Shown in pieces: positions 37,424 through 46,017 of a DNA stretch of 64,000 nucleotides (position 1 is its first letter; each line of letters starts with the position of its first letter). Location: positions 3,492,001 through 3,556,000 of the forward strand of contig NZ_JAMLIG010000001.1 in NCBI RefSeq assembly GCF_023954305.1, read 5' to 3'. The notes below the pieces were generated by a model that ran no database searches, was not told the DNA's origin, and worked only from the letters and a program-made list of their open reading frames with translations. This DNA comes from Mesorhizobium sp. GTDB lineage: Bacteria; Pseudomonadota; Alphaproteobacteria; Rhizobiales; Rhizobiaceae. A program made the position numbers and the translations under genes.

Positions 37424-37819
37424 ATGAAGATCACGCCATGCGGCGCATCGGCGTCGAAAAAGCCGCCCGCCGACTATTTCACCGGGACCGTCTGGCAGGA
37501 GCCGATCGTCGAGGCGCCGGAGCCGGCGCGCGTGCGCGCCGCAACGGTGACCTTCGAGCCCGGAGCGCGCACCAACTGGCACACGCATCCGCTCGGCCAG
37601 ACGCTGCATGTGGTCTCGGGCGCGGGTCTGGCGCAGGTGTGGGGCGAGCCGGTGCAGCCGATCAAGGCCGGCGATACGGTGTGGATCCCGCCGGGGGAAA
37701 AGCACTGGCATGGGGCCGCGCCGACGACACGGATGGCGCATATCGCGATCCACGAGGCGCTGGACGGCGTGCATGTGGACTGGCTGGAGCCGGTGAGCGA
37801 GGCGCAGTACGGCGGGTGA
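37424..37819 (+). CDS. Cupin domain-containing protein
   Basis: A 131-residue single cupin with motif 1 FEPGARTNWHTHPLGQTLHVVSG (His-x-His metal ligands) and motif 2 IPPGEKHWHGA. Members with this pattern are commonly annotated carboxymuconolactone decarboxylase-associated or oxidase-like cupins; the reaction here is unknown. ATG 37424 follows GGGGAGAAACG. Lies 59 bases before the SDR gene. Confidence 0.9.
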   Translation: MKITPCGASASKKPPADYFTGTVWQEPIVEAPEPARVRAATVTFEPGARTNWHTHPLGQTLHVVSGAGLAQVWGEPVQPIKAGDTVWIPPGEKHWHGAAPTTRMAHIAIHEALDGVHVDWLEPVSEAQYGG

Positions 37820-37878
37820 GGCGACCGGGCTGATGCAGTGATTCAAGACGCTCACGGACAGATTCGGGGGAGGGAGCC

Positions 37879-38748
37879 ATGTCGCTGAAAGGCAAGACGA
37901 TTTTCATTTCGGGCGGGTCGCGCGGGATCGGGCTGGCGATTGCCATGCGGGCCGCGCGGGACGGCGCCAATGTGACGATCGCGGCGAAGACCGCCGAGCC
38001 GCATCCGAAGCTGCCGGGCACGATCTACACGGCGGCCGAGGAGATCGAGGCGGCGGGCGGCAAGGCGCTGGCGGTGCTGTGCGACATCCGCGAGGAGGCG
38101 CAGGTGGCCGAGGCGGTCGACAAGACGGTCGAGCGATTCGGCGGCATCGACATCTGCATCAACAATGCGAGCGCGATCCAGCTTACCGGCACGCTCGCGA
38201 CCGACATGAAGCGCTACGACCTGATGAACGGGGTCAACGCGCGGGGTACGTTCCTGGTCTCGAAAACCTGCATTCCGCACCTGAAGAAGGCGGCAAACCC
38301 GCATATCCTCAACCTGTCGCCGCCGCTCGACATGGCGGCGAAATGGTTCAAGAACCACGTCGCATACACGATGGCGAAGTTCGGCATGTCGATGTGCACG
38401 CTCGGCATGAGCGCGGAGTTCGCGAAGGACGGGATAGCTGTGAACTCTCTGTGGCCGCTGACCGCGATCGACACGGCGGCGGTGCGCAACCTGCTCGGCG
38501 GCGAAGCGGTGGCCTCGATGAGCCGGCTGCCGACGATCATGGCGGATGCGGCGCATGCGATCCTGACCAGGCCGTCGCGCGACTGCACCGGCAATTTCTT
38601 CATCGACGAGTTGTTGCTGAGGGAAGAAGGCGTAACCGATTTCGCGGCCTATGCGCCCGGTGCAAAAGGGCCTCTGGCGGGAGATTTCTTCGTGCCGGAC
38701 GAGGCGTTCGCGAAGAGCCCGACGAAGGTGATGATGGGATTGGGGTAG
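37879..38748 (+). CDS. Short-chain dehydrogenase/reductase (HSDL2-like)
   Basis: A 289-residue SDR of the classical-type HSDL2 group. The cofactor loop is GGSRGIGLA; INNAS (NNAG-type) follows. The catalytic Ser/Tyr/Lys site: NLSPPLDM supplies the Ser, and YTMAKFGM the Tyr and Lys, so catalysis is likely. An oxidoreductase for a hydroxy or keto compound; substrate unknown. It follows the cupin gene in the same direction. Confidence 0.92.
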   Translation: MSLKGKTIFISGGSRGIGLAIAMRAARDGANVTIAAKTAEPHPKLPGTIYTAAEEIEAAGGKALAVLCDIREEAQVAEAVDKTVERFGGIDICINNASAIQLTGTLATDMKRYDLMNGVNARGTFLVSKTCIPHLKKAANPHILNLSPPLDMAAKWFKNHVAYTMAKFGMSMCTLGMSAEFAKDGIAVNSLWPLTAIDTAAVRNLLGGEAVASMSRLPTIMADAAHAILTRPSRDCTGNFFIDELLLREEGVTDFAAYAPGAKGPLAGDFFVPDEAFAKSPTKVMMGLG

Positions 38749-38750
38749 GG

Positions 38751-39044
38751 TCAGAGGTGGCGGCCTGCGTCCATCCGGCCGTGAAGAACGCGAACCAGCC
38801 GCAGGAACCTGTCGCCCAGGCGCACGTACAGTACGTGTGACCCGACCGTGAACTTACGGAGCCCGGGCCGGACATCTTCAGCGGGCCGTGCAAGTCCGGG
38901 ATTGGTCCGTAGCAATTCGAGGGCGGCGCGCACCTGGGCGACGTACTGAACGGCCTGGTCCTCGCCCCAATTTTCGGCTGAATAGGCCCAGATCTGCTCC
39001 AGATCGCGCTGTGCCTGCGCCGAGATCCGGAGTGGGAGCGTCAT
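38751..39044 (-). CDS. parE: RelE/ParE family toxin
   Basis: A 97-residue ParE-type toxin: ISAQAQRDLEQIWAYSAENWGEDQAVQYV, FTVGSHVLYVR and LVRVLHGRMD, the standard layout. ParE poisons DNA gyrase. It follows the antitoxin with a 4-base overlap and is convergent with the SDR gene, separated by 2 bases. Confidence 0.92.
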   Translation of the reverse strand: MTLPLRISAQAQRDLEQIWAYSAENWGEDQAVQYVAQVRAALELLRTNPGLARPAEDVRPGLRKFTVGSHVLYVRLGDRFLRLVRVLHGRMDAGRHL

Positions 39045-39277
39045 TTGCCCTTCATCCGTTTCACGAAGGCATCGAAGTCGAAGTCGGGAACGTCAGGCGA
39101 GGCGTCTCCTTCGTCGATCGCGGCGCGCAGCTTCTCCAGCGCGATTTCCTGCTCCTCGAGAAGCCTCAGACCGGCGCGCACGGCTTCGCTGGCGGTGGCG
39201 AAGCGGCCCTTCGCGATCTGCCTGTCGATGAAATCGGTGTAGGGCGCGCCGAGGGAGATGGAGGTGTTCTTGGGCAT
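39041..39277 (-). CDS. parD: ParD-like antitoxin
   Basis: A 78-residue ribbon-helix-helix antitoxin: KNTSISLGAPYTDFIDRQIAKGRFATASEAVRAGLRLLEEQE, where the beta strand and two helices form the DNA-binding fold, then an acidic tail (DVPDFDFDAF) that neutralises the toxin. ATG 39277 is preferred over the longer frame to 39298 because the family begins at MPKNTS. It overlaps parE by 4 bases (ATGA). Confidence 0.92.
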   Translation of the reverse strand: MPKNTSISLGAPYTDFIDRQIAKGRFATASEAVRAGLRLLEEQEIALEKLRAAIDEGDASPDVPDFDFDAFVKRMKGK

Positions 39278-39325
39278 GGCTGGCTCCGCATTTACCAATA
39301 GATGGTATCCGGACGAAAGCCGAAG

Positions 39326-41443
39326 TCAAGAATGGCGGTCGCTGAACATCAGGTCGCGCACCATCGCCGGGACGGACTGGATGCGCTTCAGGGCCGCCTT
39401 GAGGGCGGCGGAGTCATCCCGCGACAGGCGGGCGAGTTCGACCCGGTTTGAGACCGGGATGCCGGAATGGAGGTCGCGGCTCTGCTGGGCGAGCATCAGC
39501 CTCAGCAGCAGGCCATGGGCGTCGATCAGCGCGCGCAGATCCGCCTCCGCGCCGACGCCGCGGGCGATCAGTCCCTCCAGTCGCTCGCGCGTGCTGCGGC
39601 CACGGACATCGTGGCGGATCGCGAGCGTGCGGGCGCCCGAGACGATCGGGAACAGGCCGAACTTCTTGAGGTCGATACGGCCGTCTTCCGATTGCAGATT
39701 GCCGAGAAAGCCGAAGGGCGAGCCGAGCGCGTCGAGCTGTTCGCCGAGCAGTTTCGCGAAGGCCGTTGCCCGGTGGCCCTCGGTGTAGGCGAAGTCGACC
39801 ATTTCGTTGGCGAGGGCGACATCGCCGGAGACGGCCTTCAGGTCGTAGAAGATGTCGACGTTGAGCAGGTCTTCCGGGCGCGAGCGGGACACCCAGTCGC
39901 CGACGCGCTCGCGCCAGGTGGAGAGCGAGCCGCGCCATTGCGGGTTCTTCGCCATCACGCCGCCCTTGCAAAGCGGTATTCCTGCCTGGTCGAGCAGGGC
40001 GGCCAGGCGCGCGCCGAGTTCCGCGAACCAGCGGTCTTCGCGCCCGTCCGGATCCCCTTCGGTGAAGATGATGGCATTGTCCTGGTCGGCGGCGAGAAGG
40101 CTCTCGCTGCGGCCGCCGGAGCCGAGGACGAGGATCGTATGCGGGCAGGGCGGCGCGCCGAACCCATCTGCGGCCATCGAGGCCTCGGCGATGACGGCCG
40201 CGCGGCGCGTCATGCCGCGCAGCTCCTCGCTGACGACGCCGGCGATCTGGCGGGCATCGATGTCCTCGTCGATGAGCGCTTCGGCGACCGCCGGCAACAT
40301 CGCCCATGCCGCTGCCAGTTGGCCCGCGGTTTTCGCGTCCTCGATCGCGTCGTCGAGATTGACGGCGGCGCTGGCGCGCAGCTTGAGCAGGTCTCGCGCC
40401 GAGACGATGCCGGCGAGCTGCCCTTCCTCGGTGCGGACGGCGAGATGGCGGATCTTGAGCCGCGACATGCGGCCGATGGCGCGATAGACGAAGGCGCCCT
40501 CGCGAATGGAGACCAGCGGCCGCGTGGCGATGTCTCCGGCCCTGTGATCGAGCGCGGCGGCGCCGTCGCGGGCGATGCGGCGCATCACGTCGCGCTCGGT
40601 GACGATACCGTAATCGCCGATCGCTGCGTCGGAGCGAGTGTGATCAGCGACAAATATCGAGCTTATGCGCCGCTGCGACATGATCGCAATGGCGTCGCGC
40701 ACCGTATCGGCGGACGCCATGACGATCGGCGGCGCGGACATGATGTCGGCGATACGGTGTCGGTAGGCGTAGGGATCCACGGCCCGCAACGAGGTCGACG
40801 CCTCACCGGGCTTGGTGACCGGCTCGGCCCAGCCGGCGCGGTGATGGGTCTCGAGTTCGGCCGTCAGCGACAGGCAGGCGCGCTCGGCCTCGGCGAGCGT
40901 GCGGATGCCGCGATCGGCGAGCCTGGGGAGAAGAGCTGCGAAGACCGCGGCCGCGGCCTTCGCGTCGCCCAACGCACGGTGGCGGCCTTCGATGCGCACG
41001 CCGAGCCAGGCGGCGATCATGTCGAGCGAATAGTCGGGGAGAGATGGATTGGCGAGGGCGGACAACAGCCGGACGCAGAGCGAGCGTGGCTTCTTCCAGG
41101 ACATGCCGACGCGGGCAGCTTCGCGTTCGAGGATCGCAAGATCATAGCCGATCGAATAGCCGATCAGGACGCGATTGTGGGCGAAGGCTGTGAAGGCAGC
41201 ATAGGCATCGGCAAAGGCGGGCGCCTCGGCGATCGTCTCCGCGGTGATGCCGTGCACTGCGCTCGCTGTTGGCGGAATGGGCGCGCGCGGGTTGACGAGC
41301 ATGGCGAATTCCTGGCCGCCGACCACCGACACTCCGGCGATCTCGATGACGCGTGCGACGGAGGTGTCGAGACTGGTCGTCTCCGTGTCGACGGCAACGG
41401 CGTCGAGCACGGTTAGAGGCGTCGCCCCCGATGTCGGCTTCAT
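39326..41443 (-). CDS. DEDDh exonuclease - CBS pair - DUF294 nucleotidyltransferase fusion
   Basis: About 705 residues. Residues ~10-180 form a DnaQ-like exonuclease: DTETTS, HGIT, and RHRALGDAKAAA supply the DEDDh residues (the second Asp in IGYDLA). Residues ~230-360 hold a CBS pair (IADIMSAPPIVMASADTVRDAI; RPLVSIREGAFVYRAI). Residues ~400-700 carry the DUF294 nucleotidyltransferase core (GSGGRSESLLAADQDNAIIF) and its C-terminal domain. It may be a nuclease regulated by adenylates. ATG 41443 is chosen because GGGGAGGACAGG precedes it; a longer frame to 41506 exists. Confidence 0.88.
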   Translation of the reverse strand: MKPTSGATPLTVLDAVAVDTETTSLDTSVARVIEIAGVSVVGGQEFAMLVNPRAPIPPTASAVHGITAETIAEAPAFADAYAAFTAFAHNRVLIGYSIGYDLAILEREAARVGMSWKKPRSLCVRLLSALANPSLPDYSLDMIAAWLGVRIEGRHRALGDAKAAAAVFAALLPRLADRGIRTLAEAERACLSLTAELETHHRAGWAEPVTKPGEASTSLRAVDPYAYRHRIADIMSAPPIVMASADTVRDAIAIMSQRRISSIFVADHTRSDAAIGDYGIVTERDVMRRIARDGAAALDHRAGDIATRPLVSIREGAFVYRAIGRMSRLKIRHLAVRTEEGQLAGIVSARDLLKLRASAAVNLDDAIEDAKTAGQLAAAWAMLPAVAEALIDEDIDARQIAGVVSEELRGMTRRAAVIAEASMAADGFGAPPCPHTILVLGSGGRSESLLAADQDNAIIFTEGDPDGREDRWFAELGARLAALLDQAGIPLCKGGVMAKNPQWRGSLSTWRERVGDWVSRSRPEDLLNVDIFYDLKAVSGDVALANEMVDFAYTEGHRATAFAKLLGEQLDALGSPFGFLGNLQSEDGRIDLKKFGLFPIVSGARTLAIRHDVRGRSTRERLEGLIARGVGAEADLRALIDAHGLLLRLMLAQQSRDLHSGIPVSNRVELARLSRDDSAALKAALKRIQSVPAMVRDLMFSDRHS

Positions 41444-41541
41444 GTGCCTGTCCTCCCCGCGACAGGCTAGCCGATGCCGGGGGCAGAAAGAAGAGAGCCG
41501 AGCCAAGACCTTCGTCGGCCTGGCACTGCCAATTCCAAAGA

Positions 41542-41576
41542 AAAACCCGGCCGGTGGAGGGCGCCGGCCGGGTTTT
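41542..41576 (-). terminator. Rho-independent terminator of the OmpA-like gene
   Basis: AAAACCCGGCCGG (41542-41554) pairs with CCGGCCGGGTTTT (41564-41576), 13 bases each, 9-base loop. It lies just beyond the OmpA-like stop on the minus strand, and the T-rich stem end fits termination in that direction. Confidence 0.85.
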
Positions 41577-41611
41577 CGTCCAGTCCTCCGTGGAGGACGG
41601 GGCAGGGACGT

Positions 41612-43660
41612 CTACTGTGCGCTCGCCACCGGGGCGACCAGGGGCGTGATGCGGCGGATGGCGACGCGACGGTTCTCGCGCTCCGGGCCATCCGTGTCGA
41701 TCTTCAGATACTGCTCGCCGTAGCCCTGCGTGGTCAGGTTCTCGGCGGGAATCTCGAAGACCTGGGTAAGCGCGGACGCGACGGCTTCCGCCCGCTCGTC
41801 GGAGAGGGCGAGGTTCGATAGATCGGAGCCGACCGCGTCGGTGTGACCTTCGATCAGGAAGGTTTCGGCGGGGTTCTCCTCCAGGATCCTCAACATCGCG
41901 TTGGCTACGCCGTCCAGCTTCTCGACCTGTGCTTCGCTGATCATCGCTGAGCCGGTTTCGAAGGTGATCGTGTCGAGATCGATACGGCGCACGCTGTCGC
42001 GGACACGCGCCGACCGCTTGACCTCGTCGACCGAATAGAGGCGCTCGACCTTCTCCACCGGAGGCTGTTCGAGGAACTCGTAGTAGGCCTCATCGTCATT
42101 GTAATCGACCCTCTCGGCGTCGAACACGTATTCCTCGTACGGCATGGAGATGACCAGCGGCGGCAGGTCCTCGCCCGGATCGCGCCATTCGCCGCGGCCG
42201 CGGCGCTCGAGACGATCCTCGTCGACATAGACAAGGATATACTCCCGGCCGTCGGGCATGATGCGCGAGCGGCGGATGATCTCGCCGTAGCGGTCGCGGA
42301 TGGTGATGATGGTGACGCCGTTCGGACGCACGATCGTCTCGCGTGTGCGGCCGCGTGGAAGTTCCTCGTAGTAGACCTCGCGGGCATTACGCGTCAGGCG
42401 CGACCGGTCGGTGTTTTCGATAAGCACCTGATTGCCGAGCTCGAGGATAACGCGGCTGCCGATCTCGCGCAGCACGTCGGCGCCTTCCGGCCGTTCGTAG
42501 CGGCGCGGACGGTTCTCCACGCGACGGCCCTCTTCCTCGCGGGCCGACGGAAGCTCGTTGGCGCGGGGCGTGTTGGCCTGCGCGTCCTCGTCGGACTCCG
42601 GCGGGGGCGTGGGCGAGCGGGCGATCGGCGGTGCGACCGTGCCATTGCCTTCGCCGATCTCGCGCTTGCCGTCCTTGCCGCGGCGCGGCTTCTGGCTGTC
42701 GAGGACCGGGGCGGCGTTTTCAGGCGCACCTTCTATGGTGCCCGGCTGACCTGCCTGCTGCGGCGGGGGCTCGGTGGCGCCGGGCTGACGGACAGGGCCG
42801 CCATCGACGGTCGCGCCGCCCTGGCCGGCCGTGCCTCCTTCTTGCGTTTCACCCTGCAGCTTGCGCAGTGCCTCGCGCTTCTCCCGTAGGCGCTTCTCGC
42901 GGTCGGTCTCGTTAGGCTGGGCCTGCTCGGTCTGTTCGGCCTCCGGCTGAGCCGGCTCCGCGGGCTGTGCCTGGCGCGGCGGTTCCGCCGGCTGGGCAGG
43001 CTGAGCTGGTTGTGCCTGCTTGGGTTCGGCCGGAACTGCGGGAGTAGCGGGCTCTGCCGGCTGCGCCTGCTTCGGTGCCTCGGGCTCGGCAGTCGCGCCG
43101 CCCTCGGCCGCATCGCCTTCCTGCTGCTGCAGCTTGCGCAGCGCTTCGCGGCGCTGACGCAGGCGCTCCTCGCGCGAGGCCTGCCCGTTGCCTTCGTTGA
43201 CGGCCGGTTCGGCCGGCTGGGCACGCTTGACGGCAGGCTCTTCCGGCTGCTGCGCCTTGCGATTGGTGGGCGCCGCGTCCTCGGCCGGCTGAGCACGCTT
43301 GACCGCCGGTTTCTCGGCCGGCTGGGCGCGCTTGACCGGGGGCTTTCCGGCCGGCTCCTCGGCCGCTCCGCCCGGAGCCGCCTGCTCAGCTGCCTGGTTC
43401 TTCTTTTCCTGTTGCTCGGCCTTGCGTTTTTCCTGGCGTTCGCGGCGCAGGCGCTGCTGCTCGGTTTCTTCGCCGCCGCCGGCAGCGGCGCCGTCGGCCT
43501 GGGCGAGAAGGATGGCGCCCTGCGGCACCGGTCCGGTCACGATCCTGTCGATCGCGGTTTGATCGCCTGCGGCTTGGGCCGCATAGGCCAAGGGGGCGGC
43601 CTCGGCCATCACGAGGCCAAGCGCGGTCGCCGCGGCAATTCGGGTTTTCAGCTTGTTCAA
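41612..43660 (-). CDS. OmpA family protein with Ala/Pro/Gln repeat linker
   Basis: 682 residues. A signal peptide (cleavage near AYA, residue 27) is followed by a long low-complexity linker (~55-360) containing three VKRAQPAE units (109-150), the longer repeat R-E-x-RLR-x-(K/R)REALRKLQ at 163-178 and 254-269, and many QPAE/QAQPAEP units. Then a ~200-residue region, and a C-terminal OmpA-like peptidoglycan-binding domain from ~570 (TFETGSAMISEAQ; EGHTDAVGSD; ERAEAVASAL; ENRRVAI). Probably an envelope protein that tethers to peptidoglycan. Stop precedes a strong terminator. Confidence 0.9.
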   Translation of the reverse strand: MNKLKTRIAAATALGLVMAEAAPLAYAAQAAGDQTAIDRIVTGPVPQGAILLAQADGAAAGGGEETEQQRLRRERQEKRKAEQQEKKNQAAEQAAPGGAAEEPAGKPPVKRAQPAEKPAVKRAQPAEDAAPTNRKAQQPEEPAVKRAQPAEPAVNEGNGQASREERLRQRREALRKLQQQEGDAAEGGATAEPEAPKQAQPAEPATPAVPAEPKQAQPAQPAQPAEPPRQAQPAEPAQPEAEQTEQAQPNETDREKRLREKREALRKLQGETQEGGTAGQGGATVDGGPVRQPGATEPPPQQAGQPGTIEGAPENAAPVLDSQKPRRGKDGKREIGEGNGTVAPPIARSPTPPPESDEDAQANTPRANELPSAREEEGRRVENRPRRYERPEGADVLREIGSRVILELGNQVLIENTDRSRLTRNAREVYYEELPRGRTRETIVRPNGVTIITIRDRYGEIIRRSRIMPDGREYILVYVDEDRLERRGRGEWRDPGEDLPPLVISMPYEEYVFDAERVDYNDDEAYYEFLEQPPVEKVERLYSVDEVKRSARVRDSVRRIDLDTITFETGSAMISEAQVEKLDGVANAMLRILEENPAETFLIEGHTDAVGSDLSNLALSDERAEAVASALTQVFEIPAENLTTQGYGEQYLKIDTDGPERENRRVAIRRITPLVAPVASAQ
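43211..43342 (-). repeat. VKRAQPAE-type coding repeats in the OmpA-like linker
   Basis: Three copies of the VKRAQPAE unit occur at residues 109-116, 120-127 and 144-151 of the OmpA-like protein, with a partial form NRKAQQPE between them. Confidence 0.7.
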
Positions 43661-43703
43661 GGCAGACTCCTATTTCCGTATTGGACGGACCCTTCGGCAG
43701 CGA

Positions 43704-43728
43704 AACCCGTGTCCCCGGGTTTGGTTCC
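43704..43728 (-). promoter_or_regulatory. Weak EcfG-like promoter candidate of the OmpA-like gene
   Basis: On the minus strand GGAAC, 16 bases, GGTT (instead of CGTT) precede the gene by about 43 bases. The -10 differs from consensus, so this is tentative. Confidence 0.3.
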
Positions 43729-43824
43729 TTCGACCACCGAACCCCGGCGAATTGTGGGTGAGAGCATGGCCGCCGGCGACGCAATTGCGGCGGGCATCTT
43801 GACCCTGCCAGACGCGGGGCGCAC

Positions 43825-44280
43825 ATGCGGGCCATGGCCGAGCCGTTCTGGAAGACCGTACCTCTCGAGGAGATGTCCGCCGCGCAGTGGGAATCCTTGT
43901 GCGACGGCTGCGGCAAATGCTGCCTGGCAAAACTCGAGGACGAGGATACGGGGGATATCTACTTCACCTCCGTCGGCTGCCGCCTGTTCGACGCCGGCAC
44001 ATGCCGCTGTACAGACTACGCCCACCGGCTGGAGAAGGTAGATGACTGCGTGCGGCTAACGCCGCAGAATGTGCGTGCCATCCCGTGGCTGCCATCGACT
44101 TGCGCCTATCGCCTCGTGGCCGAGGGGCAGGATCTCGCCTGGTGGCATCCACTCGTCTCGGGCCGTGGCGAGACCGTGCATGAGGCCGGAATTTCGGTGC
44201 GTGGCCGGGTGACGGCGAACGAGCGCGATCTTGCCGAGCCCGAGGACTACTTCGACCATCTGGTCGCCGACGAGCCCTGA
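43825..44280 (+). CDS. YcgN family cysteine cluster protein
   Basis: A 151-residue YcgN-type protein with the [18 protein letters not shown] cluster and further Cys at [15 protein letters not shown] and CVRLT, likely binding a metal or Fe-S group. ATG 43834 is also possible (residue 4). Function not known. It is divergent from the OmpA-like gene and follows no other gene in its direction. Confidence 0.9.
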   Translation: MRAMAEPFWKTVPLEEMSAAQWESLCDGCGKCCLAKLEDEDTGDIYFTSVGCRLFDAGTCRCTDYAHRLEKVDDCVRLTPQNVRAIPWLPSTCAYRLVAEGQDLAWWHPLVSGRGETVHEAGISVRGRVTANERDLAEPEDYFDHLVADEP

Positions 44281-44443
44281 CCTCCTGCCAGTTTCACGAA
44301 AATACTCTTTCCTATCAACCGGTTGTTTCATGAACGGCGGATGAACGGAAGGTTCCGCTCCCGTTCAGCCCGGCTGGCGCATCTTCGCCCCATCGCTTCG
44401 GCGACCGAGTTTGAGACGAAGCCCACAGCAACGGAGAGCCCCC

Positions 44444-44830
44444 ATGGCAAACTTCCTCAAGACCGCAGCCCTTTCCGCCCTCATCGGCCTCGGCGTCCTG
44501 AGCGCCGCGCCGGCCTCCGCCCAATCGGGCGTCTATCTCGGCCTCGGCGGCGGCCATCACGGTCCGAGCGTCGGCGTCTGGTTCGGCGACAGCGGCCATT
44601 CCTATCGCCGCCACGATCGCCGCTGGGACGATCGCAGTCACGACCGCCGCTGGGAGCATCGCCGCGGCTGCTCGGCCGAGCGGGCCCTGAACAAGGCCGA
44701 ACGCATGGGCATCCGCCGCGCCCGCATCTTCGACATCGACCGCAACTCGATCGACATCCGCGGCCGAAAGTATGGCGAGCGCGTGCGCGTTTCCTTCGCC
44801 CGGGCGCCTGGCTGCCCGCTGATCTACTGA
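44444..44830 (+). CDS. Small exported protein with two-Cys C-terminal module
   Basis: A 128-residue protein: signal peptide (cleavage after ASA, residue ~26), Gly/His segment, an Arg/His/Asp-rich repeat (RRWDDRSHDRRWEHRR), then CSAERALNKAERMGIRRAR...IRGRKYGERVRVSFARAPGCPLIY. The C-terminal module is the same as in the 36305 gene. ATG 44444 follows CGGAGAG. Followed by a strong terminator shared with the convergent SIMPL gene. Confidence 0.8.
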   Translation: MANFLKTAALSALIGLGVLSAAPASAQSGVYLGLGGGHHGPSVGVWFGDSGHSYRRHDRRWDDRSHDRRWEHRRGCSAERALNKAERMGIRRARIFDIDRNSIDIRGRKYGERVRVSFARAPGCPLIY

Positions 44831-44851
44831 CCGGCCGATCGGCTTGATGAC

Positions 44852-44881
44852 AAAGGCCGGAGGGGCGACCCTCCGGCCTTT
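44852..44881. terminator. Bidirectional terminator
   Basis: AAAGGCCGGAGGG (44852-44864) and CCCTCCGGCCTTT (44869-44881) form a perfect 13-base stem with a GCGA tetraloop between two convergent genes. Confidence 0.88.
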
Positions 44882-44904
44882 GCGTTGTCTATGTGGAAAA
44901 AGGC

Positions 44905-45627
44905 CTACGGCCTCAGTTCGAAGGTAACGTTGACGTCGACGCGATAGGCGTTTTCGCCGGCCTCGACCGGGACGCTCGCCGCTACCGCATCGCGCGCTTT
45001 CATGGCGTAGGGCATGGGCTGCGGCATGAAACTCTGCTCCGATATCTCGATCACCAGGCCGAGGCCGACGCCGGCTGCTTCGGCAAGCGTCTTCGCCTTC
45101 GCCATTGCATCCTCAACCGCCTTGATGCGCGCCTGCGTCAGCGCGGTCGACGGGTCGTCATTGGTGAAGGATATGCCGCCGCCCTGATTGACGCCCAGCG
45201 TCACGGCCTTGTCGAGCACGGCGCCGAGCTTGGCGATGTCGCGCAGGCGCACGGTCAGCGTGTTGTTGACTTCGTAGCCGGTGATCTTCGGCGGCTGGCC
45301 GGGAGTGTCCGAGGAGGGATAGGCATAGACCGGGGAGATCGAGAAATTGGAGGTCTGCAAGTCGCGCTCCGCGATGCCTTCCGCCTTCATCGCCGCGGTC
45401 ACCTCGACCATCGCGGCGTTGGCCGCGTCGAGGGCAGCTCGCGCGGTCTCGGCCTGGCGCATGACGCCGAGCGTCAGCACCGCCATATCGGGCCGCATGG
45501 CCGATTCGCCCTGGCCGGTCACGACGATGCGGGGCGTGCGCGGCGCATCCTGGGCGAGTGCGGCCGTGTGGGCAAAGGCCGGCAGGGCAAGTGCGGCCAA
45601 CGCCGCCCTGAGCGTGTATTTCGTCAT
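44905..45627 (-). CDS. SIMPL domain-containing exported protein
   Basis: A 240-residue DUF541/SIMPL protein: signal peptide (cleavage after ALA, residue ~25), VVTGQGESAMRPDMAVLTLGVMRQAETARAALDA (recognised by the GQGE start), then VNNTLTVRLRDIAKLGAVLD and QARIKAVEDAMAKAKTLAEAAG. The family is periplasmic and poorly understood. ATG 45627 is chosen as the start of the signal peptide. Confidence 0.92.
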   Translation of the reverse strand: MTKYTLRAALAALALPAFAHTAALAQDAPRTPRIVVTGQGESAMRPDMAVLTLGVMRQAETARAALDAANAAMVEVTAAMKAEGIAERDLQTSNFSISPVYAYPSSDTPGQPPKITGYEVNNTLTVRLRDIAKLGAVLDKAVTLGVNQGGGISFTNDDPSTALTQARIKAVEDAMAKAKTLAEAAGVGLGLVIEISEQSFMPQPMPYAMKARDAVAASVPVEAGENAYRVDVNVTFELRP

Positions 45628-45753
45628 CGATGTCTCCGTGGTCGTGTCCTGCCCCTTCGGCAACCGCTCTTCGCTCGGCTCTGAGGCAAATCTGCGGCGT
45701 GGCGCTACCCGCGCTTGTGCGAAGCGGCAAAAGCCACTAATCCAGCCGCCGTG

Positions 45754-45829
45754 GGGCCTGTAGCTCAATGGTTAGAGCCGGCGGCTCATAACCGCTTGGT
45801 TGGGGGTTCGAGTCCCTCCGGGCCCACCA
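45754..45829 (+). tRNA. tRNA with CAU anticodon, probably tRNA-Ile2
   Basis: A complete cloverleaf: acceptor GGGCCTG/CGGGCCC, D stem GCTC/GAGC, anticodon loop CTCATAA with CAT at 45787-45789, variable loop TGGTT, T stem and loop GGTTCGAGT, encoded CCA at 45827-45829. The region resembles E. coli ileX (GGCGACTCATAATCGCTTGG). In bacteria this CAU tRNA is converted by TilS to read AUA; elongator Met is the alternative. It lies between the SIMPL and aminotransferase genes. Confidence 0.9.
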
Positions 45830-46017
45830 AAATCCAGATGTCCGACCCGGACACATAACTCACGGCAGTTCGCTTTCGCTCACGCGTCCGACAATGCGGG
45901 CGAAAGCCGGGGCCGCGGTCGCGGCCTGGTTCCGGCTCGTGGATGCGCCTTTCGCCTCCACCGATGTGTATTCGTCCAGCCCGCCGCGGCGGCGCGAAAA
46001 CCTCGTCGTTCCCGTGC

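Noticed and set aside
39467..41416. 649-codon plus-strand frame over the nuclease fusion
   Set aside because: Antisense of a gene with clear domains.
42733..43342. Possible tandem DNA repeat or CRISPR in the OmpA-like region
   Set aside because: The repetition is of codons in a Pro/Gln/Ala-rich protein linker with irregular spacing; no regular spacer structure.
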